Both the position numbers and the translations under genes were made by a program. A DNA stretch of 64,000 nucleotides, taken from Daldinia sp. FL1419. Taxonomy: Eukaryota; Ascomycota; Sordariomycetes; Xylariales; Hypoxylaceae. Location: assembly GCA_025201765.1 (NCBI GenBank), contig MU623431.1, positions 1-64,000 on the forward strand, read 5' to 3'. Positions 10,109 through 23,900 of this stretch are shown piece by piece (positions within the stretch are counted from its first letter, which is position 1; each line of letters starts with the position of its first letter). The notes beneath the pieces are model-generated. The model worked only from the letters and a program-made list of their open reading frames with translations. It did not search any database and was not told the DNA's origin.

Positions 10109-11505
10109 TCATGACAACTGAGCCACCTTGGCTTCTAAATCTTTCACCCATCCCTCTACCACTTTCATATTGGCCGTCATAGTTGCGCCTCCTTCGCCCA
10201 TTACTGCTTCTATCTTATCTAAGCCTTCTCTCCACTGCTTGATGTCAGCAGCCATCTCGCTCTGGGATTTTTCGATACGCTCGAGAGTCTCATTAGCTGT
10301 TGCCGCATCGGTATGAATAGCTCTCAGCGAGCGGAGTCGGTCTAATAATGGGGGTAGAAGAGGCGCTAGACTTTCAATAGTTGGTAGTGTCCCATAGAGC
10401 GCATTGATCTTGGCTGTTTGTTCTGAATCATCTGCTTCGACTGGGGAGCCGCCTGCAGAGGCAAGGGAATCCTGGGCAGCCTTAGCTGCTCTCCTTGCCT
10501 TTTCTAATTGCTCGGCTTCTTGAGTTAACGTCCGGACCCGGCGGCTGATGCTGTCGAGGGACGAAGTCGACGCTTCTGATAATGTCGAGATTTGGTTCTG
10601 AAGCGTATCCAGTGTAGGCATAATAGCTCGGGGTAACCCGGTGCCTTCTAGCTCGGGCATAGATGAGGAAGTAATTCCAATAGCCTTCTCGAGTAATAGT
10701 AGCCTCCGGTCAAAGTCAGCAGCTTTGGCAAGGGCATGACTCTGTTCGTAACTTGGCGCGTAGGTGACGGTATATGTTGCCTCATCTAATGCCGACTGGG
10801 TTGTTATTTGGCCATCGCCTTTCGCTTCCTTGCTTGTTCCAGTTGAAGGGCCCCTAGCCACTATTACTCTTTCTGGGGCGATCGAGATTTCCTCTAATGC
10901 CTGACTTAAAGACACGAGGTCTACATCTTGGCCTGGTATAGCTTCCGTCGATCCCGTCGATTCCGTCTTCTGTTTACTATACTCTTCCTTGGCTTCCTCA
11001 ATCTCGCGCTTTAATCGTGCGATCTTTCTTTGTAGGTCCTCTCCCCCCTCCTCATCGCTTAAGTCACCGATTTGCTCAGTGCCATCTTCCAGAATTCGCT
11101 GCCTTCGGCTAGAGGTCTTATATGATTTCCGCTTTCCGTCAAGTCGATCAGAGAAGTCGACGTCTTGGGCATCGACGTGTGCAGGCAAGAATCGAGACCG
11201 GGCTTGATCTATGCGTAGTCGCGAATGAGAGATTTCGTGGAAATCGTCGTCATCTTCATCGAATTCATTGTCTGATTGTGATCTACCTGCTGTGGTCTAA
11301 GGATGGGTGTTTAGAATGGTATGCGCTAGACTAGGAGCACGAGCATATCTTACAGGAATAGTAGAATTATCGTCTGTTAGCTCGGGAGTCTCGTAAATGT
11401 CGGGCGCGGAGTCCTAGATAGTGATTTAGTACGATGTATAAGTTGTCTTTGGAGATTTAAACATACTAGATCTGGCAATGCGGCATACTTTCGATTTAAG
11501 GCCAT
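10109..11505 (-). CDS. Dynamitin, dynactin p50 subunit (DCTN2/Jnm1 family)
   Basis: Three exons, complement(10109..11296, 11354..11413, 11467..11505), encode 428 residues. The N-terminus is the family signature MALNRKYAALPDL followed by DSAPDIYETPEL, with both introns in phase 0. Next come an acidic run and SRLRIDQARSRFLPAHVDAQDVDFSDRL. The rest is largely predicted coiled coil, with heptad-like segments at about residues 90-130 and 240-300 and a C-terminal coil ending VKDLEAKVAQLS. Dynamitin holds the shoulder of dynactin together, linking the Arp1 filament to the p150 arm. In filamentous fungi dynactin drives nuclear migration and retrograde vesicle transport along hyphae. The gene is divergent from the RTC4-domain gene. 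Identification rests mainly on the N-terminal signature and overall architecture. Confidence 0.92.
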
Positions 11506-12340
11506 ATTGAGGGTGGGAACTTTTGTCAATTCCAATGAACTAGACAAGAATCCTATGATTTCAACTTCTTTGGTTTATAATTGCCAAAGGTTAGAGAGTT
11601 TGGTGTTAAGGAGAGCTATAAAAGTTAGAAATAAGAAAATACCAATGCGAAAGAGACCCGGATGGGGTGTGAAGGTATGTGCACATACGTAGCTTCCAAA
11701 GGGGTACATAGGTAGGTAGTTATTATGTATCAGTCAATCAATTAAGGTTCTAACCTAGCAGCCTAGGTACACCTGGTACACTATTATGTGGCTGGACTTG
11801 TGGCTTGTTTTGGGTACCTCACCTGCAACATCTAACGCGTCCTGTAGCGCGTCGATCTTACTCTGAGTACTTAGAAGGTACATTTTCGTCATAAAAAAGG
11901 AGTTACAGATCGAGACTATTGAATGTCAAATCAATCAACAAAAATATAAGACACATAATACAAAAAAACGTACTGAAAAAAAAACCAGTAAGAACTACCT
12001 GACCTAGTAATTCATTGCAAGCGCGTCCATTCTTATGATCCTTCATAACCATCCTGTTCTCTCAATTACTAACATATTACCTGATTTATCTTATTAAAGT
12101 ACCTATTTCTTTATGCATCAGGTACGCATCAAGCACAGTTTCCTTCCAGCTGTGCCTTTCTCGCCTTAAGACCCTTAAACTTAATCTTGATTTCAATCAT
12201 TCGCTTCAACAATTCAATCGTATGTACATGCGTGCTTTAGCGCGAAGCAATCGGCTACATACTTTCATGTTTGCGCTTGATATGCGTGGGCATAGCTTGG
12301 CTTGGCCATAAAGGTTACAGAAATTGCAACGCCGAGCATC
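11506..12340. promoter_or_regulatory. Divergent upstream region of the dynamitin and RTC4-domain genes
   Basis: The 835 bases separate two diverging genes and should hold both promoters. On the minus strand, 11892-11825 reads like a short exon opening with ATG and ending in a GTGAGG donor. No downstream partner exon was found, so it may be an untranslated leader exon of the dynamitin gene. A GCCTAGGTAC motif sits at 11761. Confidence 0.45.
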
Positions 12341-14125
12341 ATGTCTGCGCATCGTGTTGTCGGACTAAGCAGATCTCAGAAACCAGCTCGTCTTTTAGCC
12401 CAAATTGGAAACCAAGAACCCCGACCTCCCAGATATGATTCTAACGATGTTAGAAGCAAGGTACCCGCTTCAAGCATGAATGGACCCAGAAAGCCCCGAG
12501 AGCCAGAGTCGATCACTGCACCACCTCAAAGTAGCGATGAGGAAGAAGATTACCGGCATGACTCTGATTCTGACGATGACGATGCCGATGCCGATAACCG
12601 GTACAAAGATATAAGGCCTACAAGATTTAGCAATGCTCAATCATCACCTCAGACAAGTGGCACACGCCAAAGTACCAGGGAGAAATCGAAACCACAAGCC
12701 CGCCAGAGAAGCTTCATACGTAGTTCACAAAAGGATACGCCTTCTAGTTCGGCTAGTTCAAAGAGATCCGCCGAAGATATTGCTCCAGGGGCGAGTGACC
12801 ACCTCAAGGATCCATTTGGCTTTTCGAAGAACAAAAAGACTAATTCCGTAACTTACGGCAAGCCACCTCAGTCTAAGTCTTCGCAGGGAGCGCTGCGGAA
12901 ATCTAGATCTAAGTTTCCAGCACAGCATCGTGAAAGTCAGTCTATATGCCCCCTGTATCGTAACTATTACTGACAATGGCCCCTTAAATTGCTAGATAAT
13001 GCAGGCAGATTTTCTAAACGGGTTGAAACTAGTCCAGACCCCAAAGATATTCGGCCATTTATGAGACCTGAAAGTCTCAGTCCAGAGAAGATAAAACCAT
13101 CCAAAACTTTTGTTAGGCCACCATCCTTATCAGGATCTAGTCCAATCCGGGATATCAAGAAGCCTGTGTTTAGGAACGGTAGTTTGTCACCAGACGAATC
13201 GCCATCACAAAACCAATTCAAACGGCATGACTTGGATGAATCGGGTGTAGCAGTAGAAGCAAAGACAAATTCGCGACCTGGTAGGATAAAGAAGTCGACG
13301 GTGCCTAAAACTAAAAGGAGAAAATTATCACAGGAATCCGTGGCAGATGAATTCTTAGAGAGACCATCCTTTAAACTACATGCTCTAGATGACCTTGACG
13401 ACATAGACGATCTGGACACTAGCGATGGAAATGTCTTTAGTATGTTTGAGAGCAAAGGGTCCGACGACGAAATAGATGATGTCAGTATGCATAATCTGCC
13501 AAATGCCACAGCCAAGTGTCCGATGTGCCACGAGGCGGTTGACGCTGAACTCCTAAAAAAGCATTCAGACCACGGCAGAATGAGTATAAAGAAGCAAACC
13601 GCCTTCTGCAGATTGCACAAGCGGCGGGCGGCGATGGACTCTGGATCTCGGAAAGGATACCCTGGTATCAATTGGAAGACACTCGACAAACGATTAGACA
13701 AGCACCAAGACCTATTGAAGGAAATCTTGGAAGGTACCCGACAATCACATTATCGCGAAGTATTGCGAGAAAATGTCGAGATGGGAAAGAATCGAACGCT
13801 ACTCAAGACCGATGATAGTCTTACTCCAGGCTATTACGGGCCACGCGGGCTCCGCGTCATGACCGAGTATATCATGCGGACTTTGTCGTCGATTGTTCGA
13901 AAGCGCGCAGTCGAGGATAGACTCGTTTCCGCTAGGGGCTATACAGGATACGTCCAAACAGTATTGGTGCCCGAGCTAGCAGTCCGCCTTATTATGGAAG
14001 ACATGGATGTCGCAGAAGAAGACGCACGGAACGTCATGCTGGAAAGCATTGAGGTCGGAGAGCTCTTATACGAAGACGCTGGAGATGTTATTGCTGGTGT
14101 TAGTGATGAGGAGGATATGCCATAA
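12341..14125 (+). CDS. RTC4-domain protein (restriction of telomere capping 4-like)
   Basis: Two exons (12341..12935 and 12996..14125) with a 60-nt GTCAGT...GCTAG intron encode 574 residues. The start is the ATG at 12341 (MSAHRVVGLSRSQKPARLL). The first 370 residues are disordered, rich in Ser, Lys, Asp and Pro. Then comes a CPMC module (C373, C376) with FCRLHKRR, which looks like a small metal-binding element. The RTC4 domain fills about residues 400-565, ending with the family hallmark VLVPELAVRLIMEDM and VMLESIEVGELLYEDAGD. Yeast Rtc4 is a nuclear protein of poorly defined role, named from a telomere-capping genetic screen; fungal members often carry long disordered N-termini as here. Domain assignment is confident, function is not. 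Confidence 0.85.
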
Positions 14126-17100
14126 GAGGGTTATATCAAGAGGATAGTCGCTGTAAAATAGACAGGAAAGCATATGCGTCCATCTAAATGTAGATGCTTA
14201 AGGTTGTCACACCACAGCCTGATCTCCATCTATTATGAGCAGCTCTGATTGGGCTTGTATTATTATTTGCATTAGCCCTCCCTGCCTAGGTAATACAGGC
14301 CAGAACAAGAACATTGTGCGTCAAAGACCAAAGAAAGTATTCTGTCGTTTATCAACTTTAGTTGTCCAGATTGTTGCCTTGGCGTTCTCAAAGTGAAAGC
14401 ATGGCACGTAGGTAGGCCAAGCAAGGCTATTTTTTCAGGGTGATGGTTGGAAGAATGGCTTGTAACCTTGTATGGTCTTTGAGTAGTACCAAGCTAAGGC
14501 ATGGATCGTCTTAAGATAGAACAGGACGTTATTACATGTATAGGTGTGACATTAGGAGCACGTCTCGTTATAATTGTAAATATCGAAGCGAACACCTACA
14601 ATGTATACCTACATGTTTATGCGTTCAGTAAGGTAATAATACATATCATGGCGTTATAACCAACTTGACTACCTACGTATTTATTATTATAATGGATCCA
14701 GTAAAATAAATAGAAAGCCGAAAGTCTATTAAACATTAGAAATATATATTAAAAAAAGAATTTAATACGCAGAGAAATTTGGCCAGATAAGGTGCATACA
14801 TGCATGCATGTGCGAGCGCGGGAACTTGCGGCAGCATACGACATGCAGATTGTCGGTCCGGCTTTGGTATTGTACATGAGTGCCACACATGTACTACCTA
14901 TCTAGCATATGTACGTGACATTTGTCGCCCACCGAGTAACCTATCAAGGAGTCCACGTTGACTCGAGCATCGCTTGTGACTTGACACGCCCTCCTGTAAG
15001 CTTGTCCGGGTCGTGGGGGAGATGCCGGACCAGTCCCTGGGGGGGCAACGCCCCATGGAAGTTGCAGCATAAAGACGAATCCAATTTCCTTTCTCCCATC
15101 TTGGATCATAATGTGTAAGTGACAGGTCAACTTTTTATTTGGGTAACCCGGATGCTACCTACTCTCGATAAGATATTGCATGCCTCTAAACGTACATAAT
15201 GTACGGATCCGTATGAGGTACTTACTACACTATCAGGTATGCATAGGTATACATAGGACCGGGCCGGTGGGGGAGTGAATCCTGAAGACTACCAAGGGGT
15301 ATCATCATATCATATATAATAATCAAGTTCGCCTCGTTCGGGGAAACGCGAACTGTATCAGAGTTAGATGTTGATTAACCGGTTAGTTAGTTATATTGGA
15401 GGTACATAGCAACACGATACGTTCGAGGAAGCGAGCCATCTTCATCCGATATTTGACTACATCTGGCGCTTATTACAAGGATGCTGGATACGATGCTGGA
15501 TACTGGAGCGGCGCTAAAATTTGGTCTGGGGTGTTCGAACATCTGTGGAGTTGACTAACCCGGTTTTGTGGACGTTAACGGATGGCGCAGAGATCATATA
15601 ATGGTCAAAGCCTTCGTCGCCCGCATTTTTGACTTTCACCGACGCCTTGGGACAAGGCACTAAAAAAGAACCGTTTGATCTGGGTACCTAGCAGGCCTAG
15701 TTACAGTACGTTGCAGTGGCACTTTAACTTAACAAGGTATGCTATCCTATTAAGTACCCTTAAGGTGGAGGCTTGGTATGGAGGTACATACCTTAGGTGT
15801 CTTATGTAGTAACGTTATTTACTATACCCAGGTAGCTATGTATTAATGTATTTAGCTACTATTGATAGGTTGAGTAAAAATAGTTGATGGAAATAAGCAA
15901 CGAGCCTCATAAATTCGAGTCACGGGTTTCCTCACTCGAGTCATACATTACTTACTATGTCATTAGAAGAGAACCATCATAGCCTGATTCATGGAAGAGC
16001 GGTAACACCAGATATGCCTTTTTTTTTGCCAAGTCGAAAACAAATCGGTCCGGAAACAGGTTTTATCTGATTTGTTGACATATATAGGTATATACATACC
16101 TACGTAACATAGCACAGGAGGCAGAGGGCAGAGGGCAGAGGCGTATTATGTATAGTTATTTGGTATAAGGTAACTTACGTATATGGTGAGATTCGGTATC
16201 CGGAAGTGGGTTTGTGTTTTCAACGCAAGCTTACTTTGAATGCACCATGGATGTAAGATGGTGTGATCGGGGGCTAACTAATAAAACGTTGGGCATAGTT
16301 TACAAATTCTTGGAAGCGATGGGCTCGATTACGAATAATATAGATTTTCTTTCTTCTTAGAGGGACTCATTTACGTCTTGACGACGTTAATCTAGACAAA
16401 ATACGAAAAAAGGAAAAAGACAGAATCGAGCAGATTGTTTTGATACTAACCGTTACATGAATGAGTTCCATGTTCGTAAGTACCTAACCTAGTGGAGATG
16501 GAATCATGACGGCATCGTGGCATCCGTCCATATAATACTATGTTACTATCTAGGTTAGATACCTACCTGGAAGGTAAGTATGGTACTATAGAAAATGATG
16601 AATGGTAAGAAAATGATGAATGGTAAATGATAAATTATCAATGCATTTTATATTTGGTATATTCAATCACCCTTAGCCATTGAAACCTTGAAAGTCCTAC
16701 CTGACTAGCGCAACCATTATCTTGGAATCCATGATTTCTTGTACCTACCTATAAGTAGTGTAATTTCAATTCCGATATTGCCTTGCGTAACAAGAGGCTA
16801 GCGTCTTTGGATCGAATTCATTTTTTTGATAAACGAAATAAAAATACCTAAAAACAAAACGACTATTGAGGTTCGAATATGTCAGACAAGCACAGATTAA
16901 GAACTGGCCTTGTTAAGCTTGGGAATTCTTGACCAAAAAAGATCTGACCTACCCATTATAATCGACAGGTAGGCTTTATGAGTGGTTTAGAAGAAATATA
17001 TATGGTTGCTTTGGCAGGCATTAGCAGGCCGCTGGCAGGCAAGAAAAAAAAAACATTAATTAATTAGGTTCCCTCCATTCCGGCCTTGTACCGAAGGTTG

Positions 17101-17900
17101 TAGCCGCTGTTGCACGTACCACCATCCAAACCCACTTTCTTACTTTTAGTTCAATCTGACACTGACACTTACCCGACAGAAGCAACAGCAAAGCCCGCAA
17201 GCCTCTCTAGCCTCAGTACCATAATAGTAATAGAAGTACGAAGTACCATTACCTACTTGTATTAGATGTGCCTACATACCTAGTAGCACCTAACCTAGAC
17301 CATTAGTATAGGTACACTAACTAAGTTACCTAGGTAGGTTAGTTAGTAGTTTTACATAGTTAGAAGTAGGGTAGTTAGGAAGTATGTAGGTAGTTACAGC
17401 ATACCTGCCCTGCCTTCAAACTCCGCCCTGCTTCGCAAGACTTGCATCCAGTCTGCTTTCAGTTTTGCGTTTTGATTCTGCGTCTACCAAAAAAAAACCA
17501 CAACCTTTTCAGCCCTCAATCTTGGCTTCTGGGCTTTACCGCATTCTTCATCTCTAGTAGCCTACCTCTCTATTTTGCATGTCTACCCTACTTCTTACTA
17601 AGATCATTTCTTTTTGAATATCAAGTTGGCCTTTTCTAGCGCACTCTGGGGACGCTGCGCTTCTCCGTGCACTTTGAATCCCCCCATCCCCATATAGATA
17701 CGAATATACATACATACATACATACATATACATACCCACATACAATACATGCCTACCTAGCTTCACGATTCAAAGATCACAGATCGATTTAACCCTCATA
17801 AAACTCTTTAGGGAGGGATAATGTCCTATTCTAACCCTCTTTGATGGCGTCGCCCTATTGATAACAGCTGCGAGGACTTAGCTTGAGAGCGACAACGACA
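14126..17900. other. Long gene-free region upstream of adenylate cyclase
   Basis: 3.8 kb with normal composition and no frame longer than about 80 codons on either strand. It contains a short tandem repeat of GGCAGAG near 16121, CATA-type repeats near 17710, a TACCTAGGTA palindrome at 17327 within a dense cluster of CCTA/TAGG words, and pyrimidine-rich DNA just before the cyclase start. It probably carries the cyclase promoter and long 5' leader, possibly with untranslated exons. Confidence 0.55.
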
Positions 17901-20900
17901 ATGACGAGGGATGATGGCCGCATCACCTCCTTCGCGAGTTCCAGCAGTGGTCACTCAAATATTACGTTGAAACCGTCTGCCCCGAGTCGCTCAGTTTCGG
18001 TCTCCTCAGCCTCGACTAAAGCAACCCCGAAACCTATCAAGACAAGCGACCATGGAAAAATTAGGTACGTCACGACCAGGTCCTTTTTTTCTTTGGCGAG
18101 ATAGGTTGTTATATGCATGGGACCCAATGAATCATGTGCGGAGCTATTGGTCCTGTTATGTTTCGTCCGATGCCTATCTCGAGCCTCCCTGGGCAGGACG
18201 AATTATGTTACGAGGAACAAGTCAATTATGTTGGATCCGTATTGAGTCGCTTTGTCTACGACTTGTCTACGACTGTGTCCCTAAGCAACAGAGTTTCTTA
18301 AAAAGCTAACATTATGTGCCTTTTATTCACTTTATAGAGCGTTTAGTGAAGACTCTCAAGTCTCGCCGACGACATCTGGTCATCGCCTTGCTTTATCGCC
18401 GACTTCGACCGCCTCCAGTAGCTCCCTACTTGATAGTCGCCGCATGAGTGATCTTGCCGACTATCGTCGCGACCTTGCCGTTTTGAACCCAGTCAACGGC
18501 CGTATTCCCCAAATTCAACGAGAACCTCCAACCAGTCCGAATTCCCAGCATAATATAACGCCTTGGATGTCTGTTAACAGTGGTGCAGCTGCGTCGCCGA
18601 CGGGTTTCGGGACGAGCTTCTACAACGATTCAAGCGACAATGTCTCCACTACGTCCCAACTTTCGCCGGCTTTTCGATTAGGTTCTTCGCGACCTACTCA
18701 ACCGTCGAGTAACGAGTCTCCCGACGCTACGTATTTCACGGATGATAGGCGACCTTCGGCGGCTAGCATAACAACAGCGAGCAGTCAAGGCTCCAAAAAC
18801 AGTAGTAGTAGAGGGGGGTTTAAGAAATTACAGGGGTTCTTCGGAGAGGATTTCCCTGGTCGCGATTCTTCCGAAACTAGCCTGCCAGGACCACCTCCAC
18901 CCTCTCAAAATCAAAAAGATCAGCGCTCCTATTCTTTCAACCGACCGCGTCGCGGGAGGCACGATTCGAACGCTACTGATCACACCAGAGAACCTTCACC
19001 CTCTTCCTCACGACCGCGCACGCCGGTGCCGTCGAGCGATGTAGTACCGTTTTTATACCAAGAGGCGAATGATATCGCCAAATACGGCGAAGCTCCAGTA
19101 CGCGATATACTAACCGGCCCCGATAGGGAGCGTTATACGGGGGAAGCTTCTACACCAGTACCACCCAAAACTTCGTCTTCCTCTCGCTCTGGACATTCGA
19201 TTGTCCATTTGCCTGGCCATCACCGTCACCATAAGAGCAACGACGATCCTACAACATTGCGTCCGGTTACTAGCCGCGAAGATTCAGCTCTCAATATGAG
19301 TAATATGAAGGAAAGAGGCGGCTCTACAGCGACTGCACCAAGATCGCGGGCCCAAAGTCCCACACCAAGCAGCAACAGCAATGGTAGCAGACTTGCATCT
19401 ATCGATGGACAAACGTCCCCCGGGGCTCCCGGTAAACGCGGCATATTTGACCGACTACGACGACATAAGCACAAGGATGATCAAGCTTCCCGTTTGAAGA
19501 GCATGCCCGGCTCTTCTCGCTCTCTCGCAGCATCGTCGTCTCGACAAGATCTATCGAAGATGAATCAGTCTCCCTATGAAAAGGCCCCGTCGGTTGTAGA
19601 AGCCGAAGCCCCCCAGGCTCGCCCGTCCAATCCTCGACAAGCTACCTTCAATAATAAGTTTCCCTTTTCGAAAAAGGGTCGCCCGCATAAGGCCTATGAT
19701 GATCCGGATGAGCATATTGGTCCAACCGATAAGAATGATAAAACTGATATGTTCGTTCTTGATACAAATCTTAACGATATGGAGGGTATATTGGCACAGC
19801 CTCTGCCTTTGACGCCTATGGACCCCATATTTCTACCGACGGATATGGAACTCGCAGAGCAGATTCAGGCCAAAGCGAATGGATCGTGGAACGCGCCGGA
19901 TAGCTGGGCTGTCCGCCGTACGACAGAGGAGAAAGAGGCCCATGCCCCCGAAGTTGACGAAGCCGGGACTCCACCGAAGCCTGAGGAGAAGCAGAGTCCT
20001 CATTGCATACGAGTATTTCGTGCCGATGGCACCTTTGCTACTGTGCAAATGCCACTGAACTCAACCGTTTCCGACGTTATGGCCCAAGTTGTTAAGAAAA
20101 CATTCGTCACTGAAGGTCTCGAGAATTACCATATTGTGCTGAGAAAGCATAATCTATCTCGGGTTTTGGCCGCTCCGGAGAAACCGCTTCTGATCCAGAA
20201 GAGACTTCTTATGCAGGTGGGATATGAGGAGAAAGATCGCCTAGAGGATATCGGCCGAGAGGATAATGGCTATTTATGCCGTTTCCTATTCCTGTCAGCA
20301 AGGGACAATCATTTCACGATGAGCCCTCAGGATCTCGGGCTTGGTAGGGCTACGAAGTTTAACCATGTTGATCTTTCCGGACGAAATCTAATTACAATTC
20401 CCATTACCCTCTATTCTAAAACTGCCGACATTATATCTTTAAACCTATCTAGGAATCTTTCTCTCGATCTCCCCCGGGACTTTATCCAGGCGTGTCACCA
20501 ATTGCGTGATATCAAGTTCTCTAACAATGAAGCTCGGAAATTACCTATAAGCATCGGGCGGGCGAACAGTTTAACATACCTTGACGTATCAAACAATCGC
20601 TTAGAGGAATTGGAACACGCCGCACTTGGCCACCTTACCGGTTTATTGAAGCTGAGCTTAGCAAATAATCGCCTCAGCCATTTGCCTCGGGAGTTCGGCG
20701 CCTTTAGGTCACTTCGTTCGTTGAATCTATCTTCAAACTTCTTAGAGGAATTTCCGGTTTTCTTATGCGACCTGGAAAGTCTGGTGGACATCGACGTTAG
20801 TTTTAATGCAATCTCAAACCTTCCAGAAGAACTCGGTGGGCTACAAAGCCTCGAGAAATTTGTCATAACCAATAACCGACTTGGCGGATCTTTACCGTCT

Positions 20901-23900
20901 ACGTTGAGCTCGCTCGTAAACCTCCGCGAGCTAGATATCAAATATAATGCGCTCACTGCCATCGATGTTGTGTCTGAACTCCCTAAGTTGGAGATTCTAT
21001 CTGCGGACCACAATATGATTTCCCAATTCGTTGGCAGTTTCGAGAGAGTTCGCAGTTTGAAGTTGAATTCTAACCCCATCACCAAGTTTGAAATTACGAG
21101 CCCTGTGCCAACTCTCAAGTGGCTCAATTTATCAAATGCTCAGCTTGCCAGTATCGACGGCTCGTTCAACAACATGGTTGGTCTAGAGAGGCTTGTATTA
21201 GACCGCAATTACTTTGTGTCCCTCCCCAATACTATTGGCAATCTAAGACGACTGGAGCATTTCAGCATAGCCCACAACTCGGTGGGCGAACTGCCTCCGG
21301 AAATTGGGTGTCTAAACGAACTGAGGATACTAGACGTCAGGGGTAACAATATTAGAAAGTTGCCGATGGATATATGGTGGGCAAACAAGTTGGAGTCGTT
21401 AAATGCATCTTCAAATGTCTTGGAAAATTTTCCAAAGCCCGCTTCACGTCCGCCCCAGATGCCTGGGGAATCTTCAAACTCACCTGCTTCTAGTAATAAG
21501 TTAACTATCGGGGGCTTATCCCAGACATCTAGTACCGAAGACCTTGTCACTGATAGATCACGCCAGCCAAGCCAAGCGTCGAGCACATTGTTGAGCGTTG
21601 GGCCTTCCCCTGTCCCCTCGGACCGAAAGAGCTCTGTTGTTTCGGTCTACGGAAAAGGAGGGCGAAAAACTTCGGTCCTTTCGCGAAGCACGACGAATAC
21701 TAGCAGTACCAATGGGACCCTGACTCCTGCTGCAGGATCGAGAAAAGATTCAGGACTTTCTAGCCGGTTAACTAACACTTTTGCTGGCTCTTTGAGAAAC
21801 CTATGTCTTGCCGACAACCAGCTCGATGACGATGTGTTCGAGCAGATTACGTTACTAACGGAATTGCGCGTCCTCAATCTATCATACAACGAGCTCAATG
21901 ACATGCCACAGCGATGCATCAAGAACTGGCCTCAACTCGTGGAGCTTTATCTGTCAGGCAACGACCTAACAAGTTTACCAGTCGATGATCTAGAGGAGTA
22001 CAGCTTACTTCAGGTCCTTCACATTAATAATAACAAATTCACGAACCTTCCCGCGGATATTTCCCGAGCCAAGAAGTTGGCTGTGTTGGATTGTGGAAAC
22101 AATTCCCTAAAGTACAATATTTCAAACGTGCCATACGATTGGAATTGGAATCTGAACCCAAATTTGCGGTTCCTCAACTTGTCAGGAAACAAACGACTGG
22201 AAATCAAACAGACAAACGTTGGTGTAGGAGCGCCAAACCGGGAGCAGTATACTGACTTCAGTCGGTTGTTGAACCTTCGTGTGCTTGGATTGATGGATGT
22301 CACCCTTACTCAACCAAGTATTCCAGATCAGAGCGAGGATCGCCGTGTCAGAACTTCAGGTTCATTAGCTGGTCACCTGCCATATGGTATGGCTGATACG
22401 TTGGGCCGAAGCGAGCATTTATCAACTATCGACCTCGTCGTTCCAAGATTCAATTCCTCAGACTCAGAGACGCTCCTGGGCTTATTTGACGGTCAGGCGT
22501 TGTCCAGTGGTGGCTCTAAGATCGCCAAGTATCTTCATGAGAATTTCGGACACATCTTCTCAATGGAACTGAAAGCTTTGAAGACGCGTCAAAACGAGAC
22601 GCCTGCTGATGCGCTTAGACGTGCATTCCTCGCCCTGAATAAAGACCTTGTAACCGTAGCGGTTGAGCATAGCGAAAAGAGGCCATTAATGTCGCATCGT
22701 GGTTCGTCAGCATCAGTAGTCCTTAGCAAGGAAGACCTTAATTCTGGTGCGGTTGCCACAGTGGCGTATCTACAGGCTCAGGAGCTGTACATTGCCAATG
22801 TTGGGGACGTACAAGCGATGGTTATCCAATCCGACGGCTCGCATAAAATCCTCACACGGAAACACGACCCCGCGGATCCGCATGAGCGTCAACGAATACG
22901 CGATGCTGGAGGCTGGGTATCCCGTCAGGGCAGGCTGAACGATCTGCTCGAAGTATCTCGTGCCTTTGGTTACATTGACCTAATGCCAGCCGTCCAGGCA
23001 GCCCCCCATATTCAACAGATAGGTATTACGCCTCAGGACGAAACAATATTGATTGCAACAAAAGAGTTGTGGCAGTACCTAACTCCTGGCTTGATGGTTG
23101 ACGTTACTCGATCCGAACGGAACGATCTCATGCGCGTAGCACATAGGCTCCGAGATCTTGCTATCGCGTACGGCGCCACTTCGAAAATTATGGTCATGAT
23201 GATCAGCGTCTCCGATCTTAAGCGACGCCAGGAACGATCAGCTCGGTTACATAGAGGTCAGAGCATGTCGCTATATCCTTCTGGTGTTCCGGACGATTTC
23301 CAGTATCCGACCAAGCGGGGTAGGAAAGCCAAAGGCGAAGTCCAGGATTCCACGTTACACAGACTTGAAGCTGAAGTTCCTGCCCCTACTGAGAAACCTT
23401 CAATTGTTTTCACTGATATCAAGAACTCGACTAATTTGTGGGAAACTTATCCTTCGGCTATGAGGTCTGCTATAAAAGTTCACAACGAAATCATGCGGCG
23501 GCAACTTCGTAGAATCGGTGGTTACGAAGTCAAGACTGAAGGCGATGCTTTTATGGTTTCTTTCCCTACGGCTACCTCGGCACTCTTATGGTGCTTCGCC
23601 GTTCAAACCCATCTACTAACGGCAGATTGGCCCTCGGAAATTTTGAATTCGGTTTCTTGTCAAGAAGTATACGACAACGATAATGTCCTCATCTTCAGAG
23701 GTTTATCAGTGAGAATGGGTATCCATTATGGCGAGCCAGTAGCTGAGATCGACCCCGTTACACGACGCATGGACTACTTTGGTCCGATGGTGAATAAGGC
23801 ATCTCGTATATCCTCGGTAGCCGACGGAGGTCAGATTACCGTATCCACGGATTTTATTTCTGAAATCCAGCGTTGCCTTGAGACGTACCAGGAAAGAGAA

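Noticed and set aside
11825..11892. Short minus-strand exon-like segment (ATG to GTGAGG donor)
   Set aside because: No acceptor or downstream exon in frame could be found; may be part of the dynamitin 5' leader.
12967..13701. 244-codon minus-strand frame
   Set aside because: Antisense to exon 2 of the RTC4-domain gene, which has recognisable conserved motifs.
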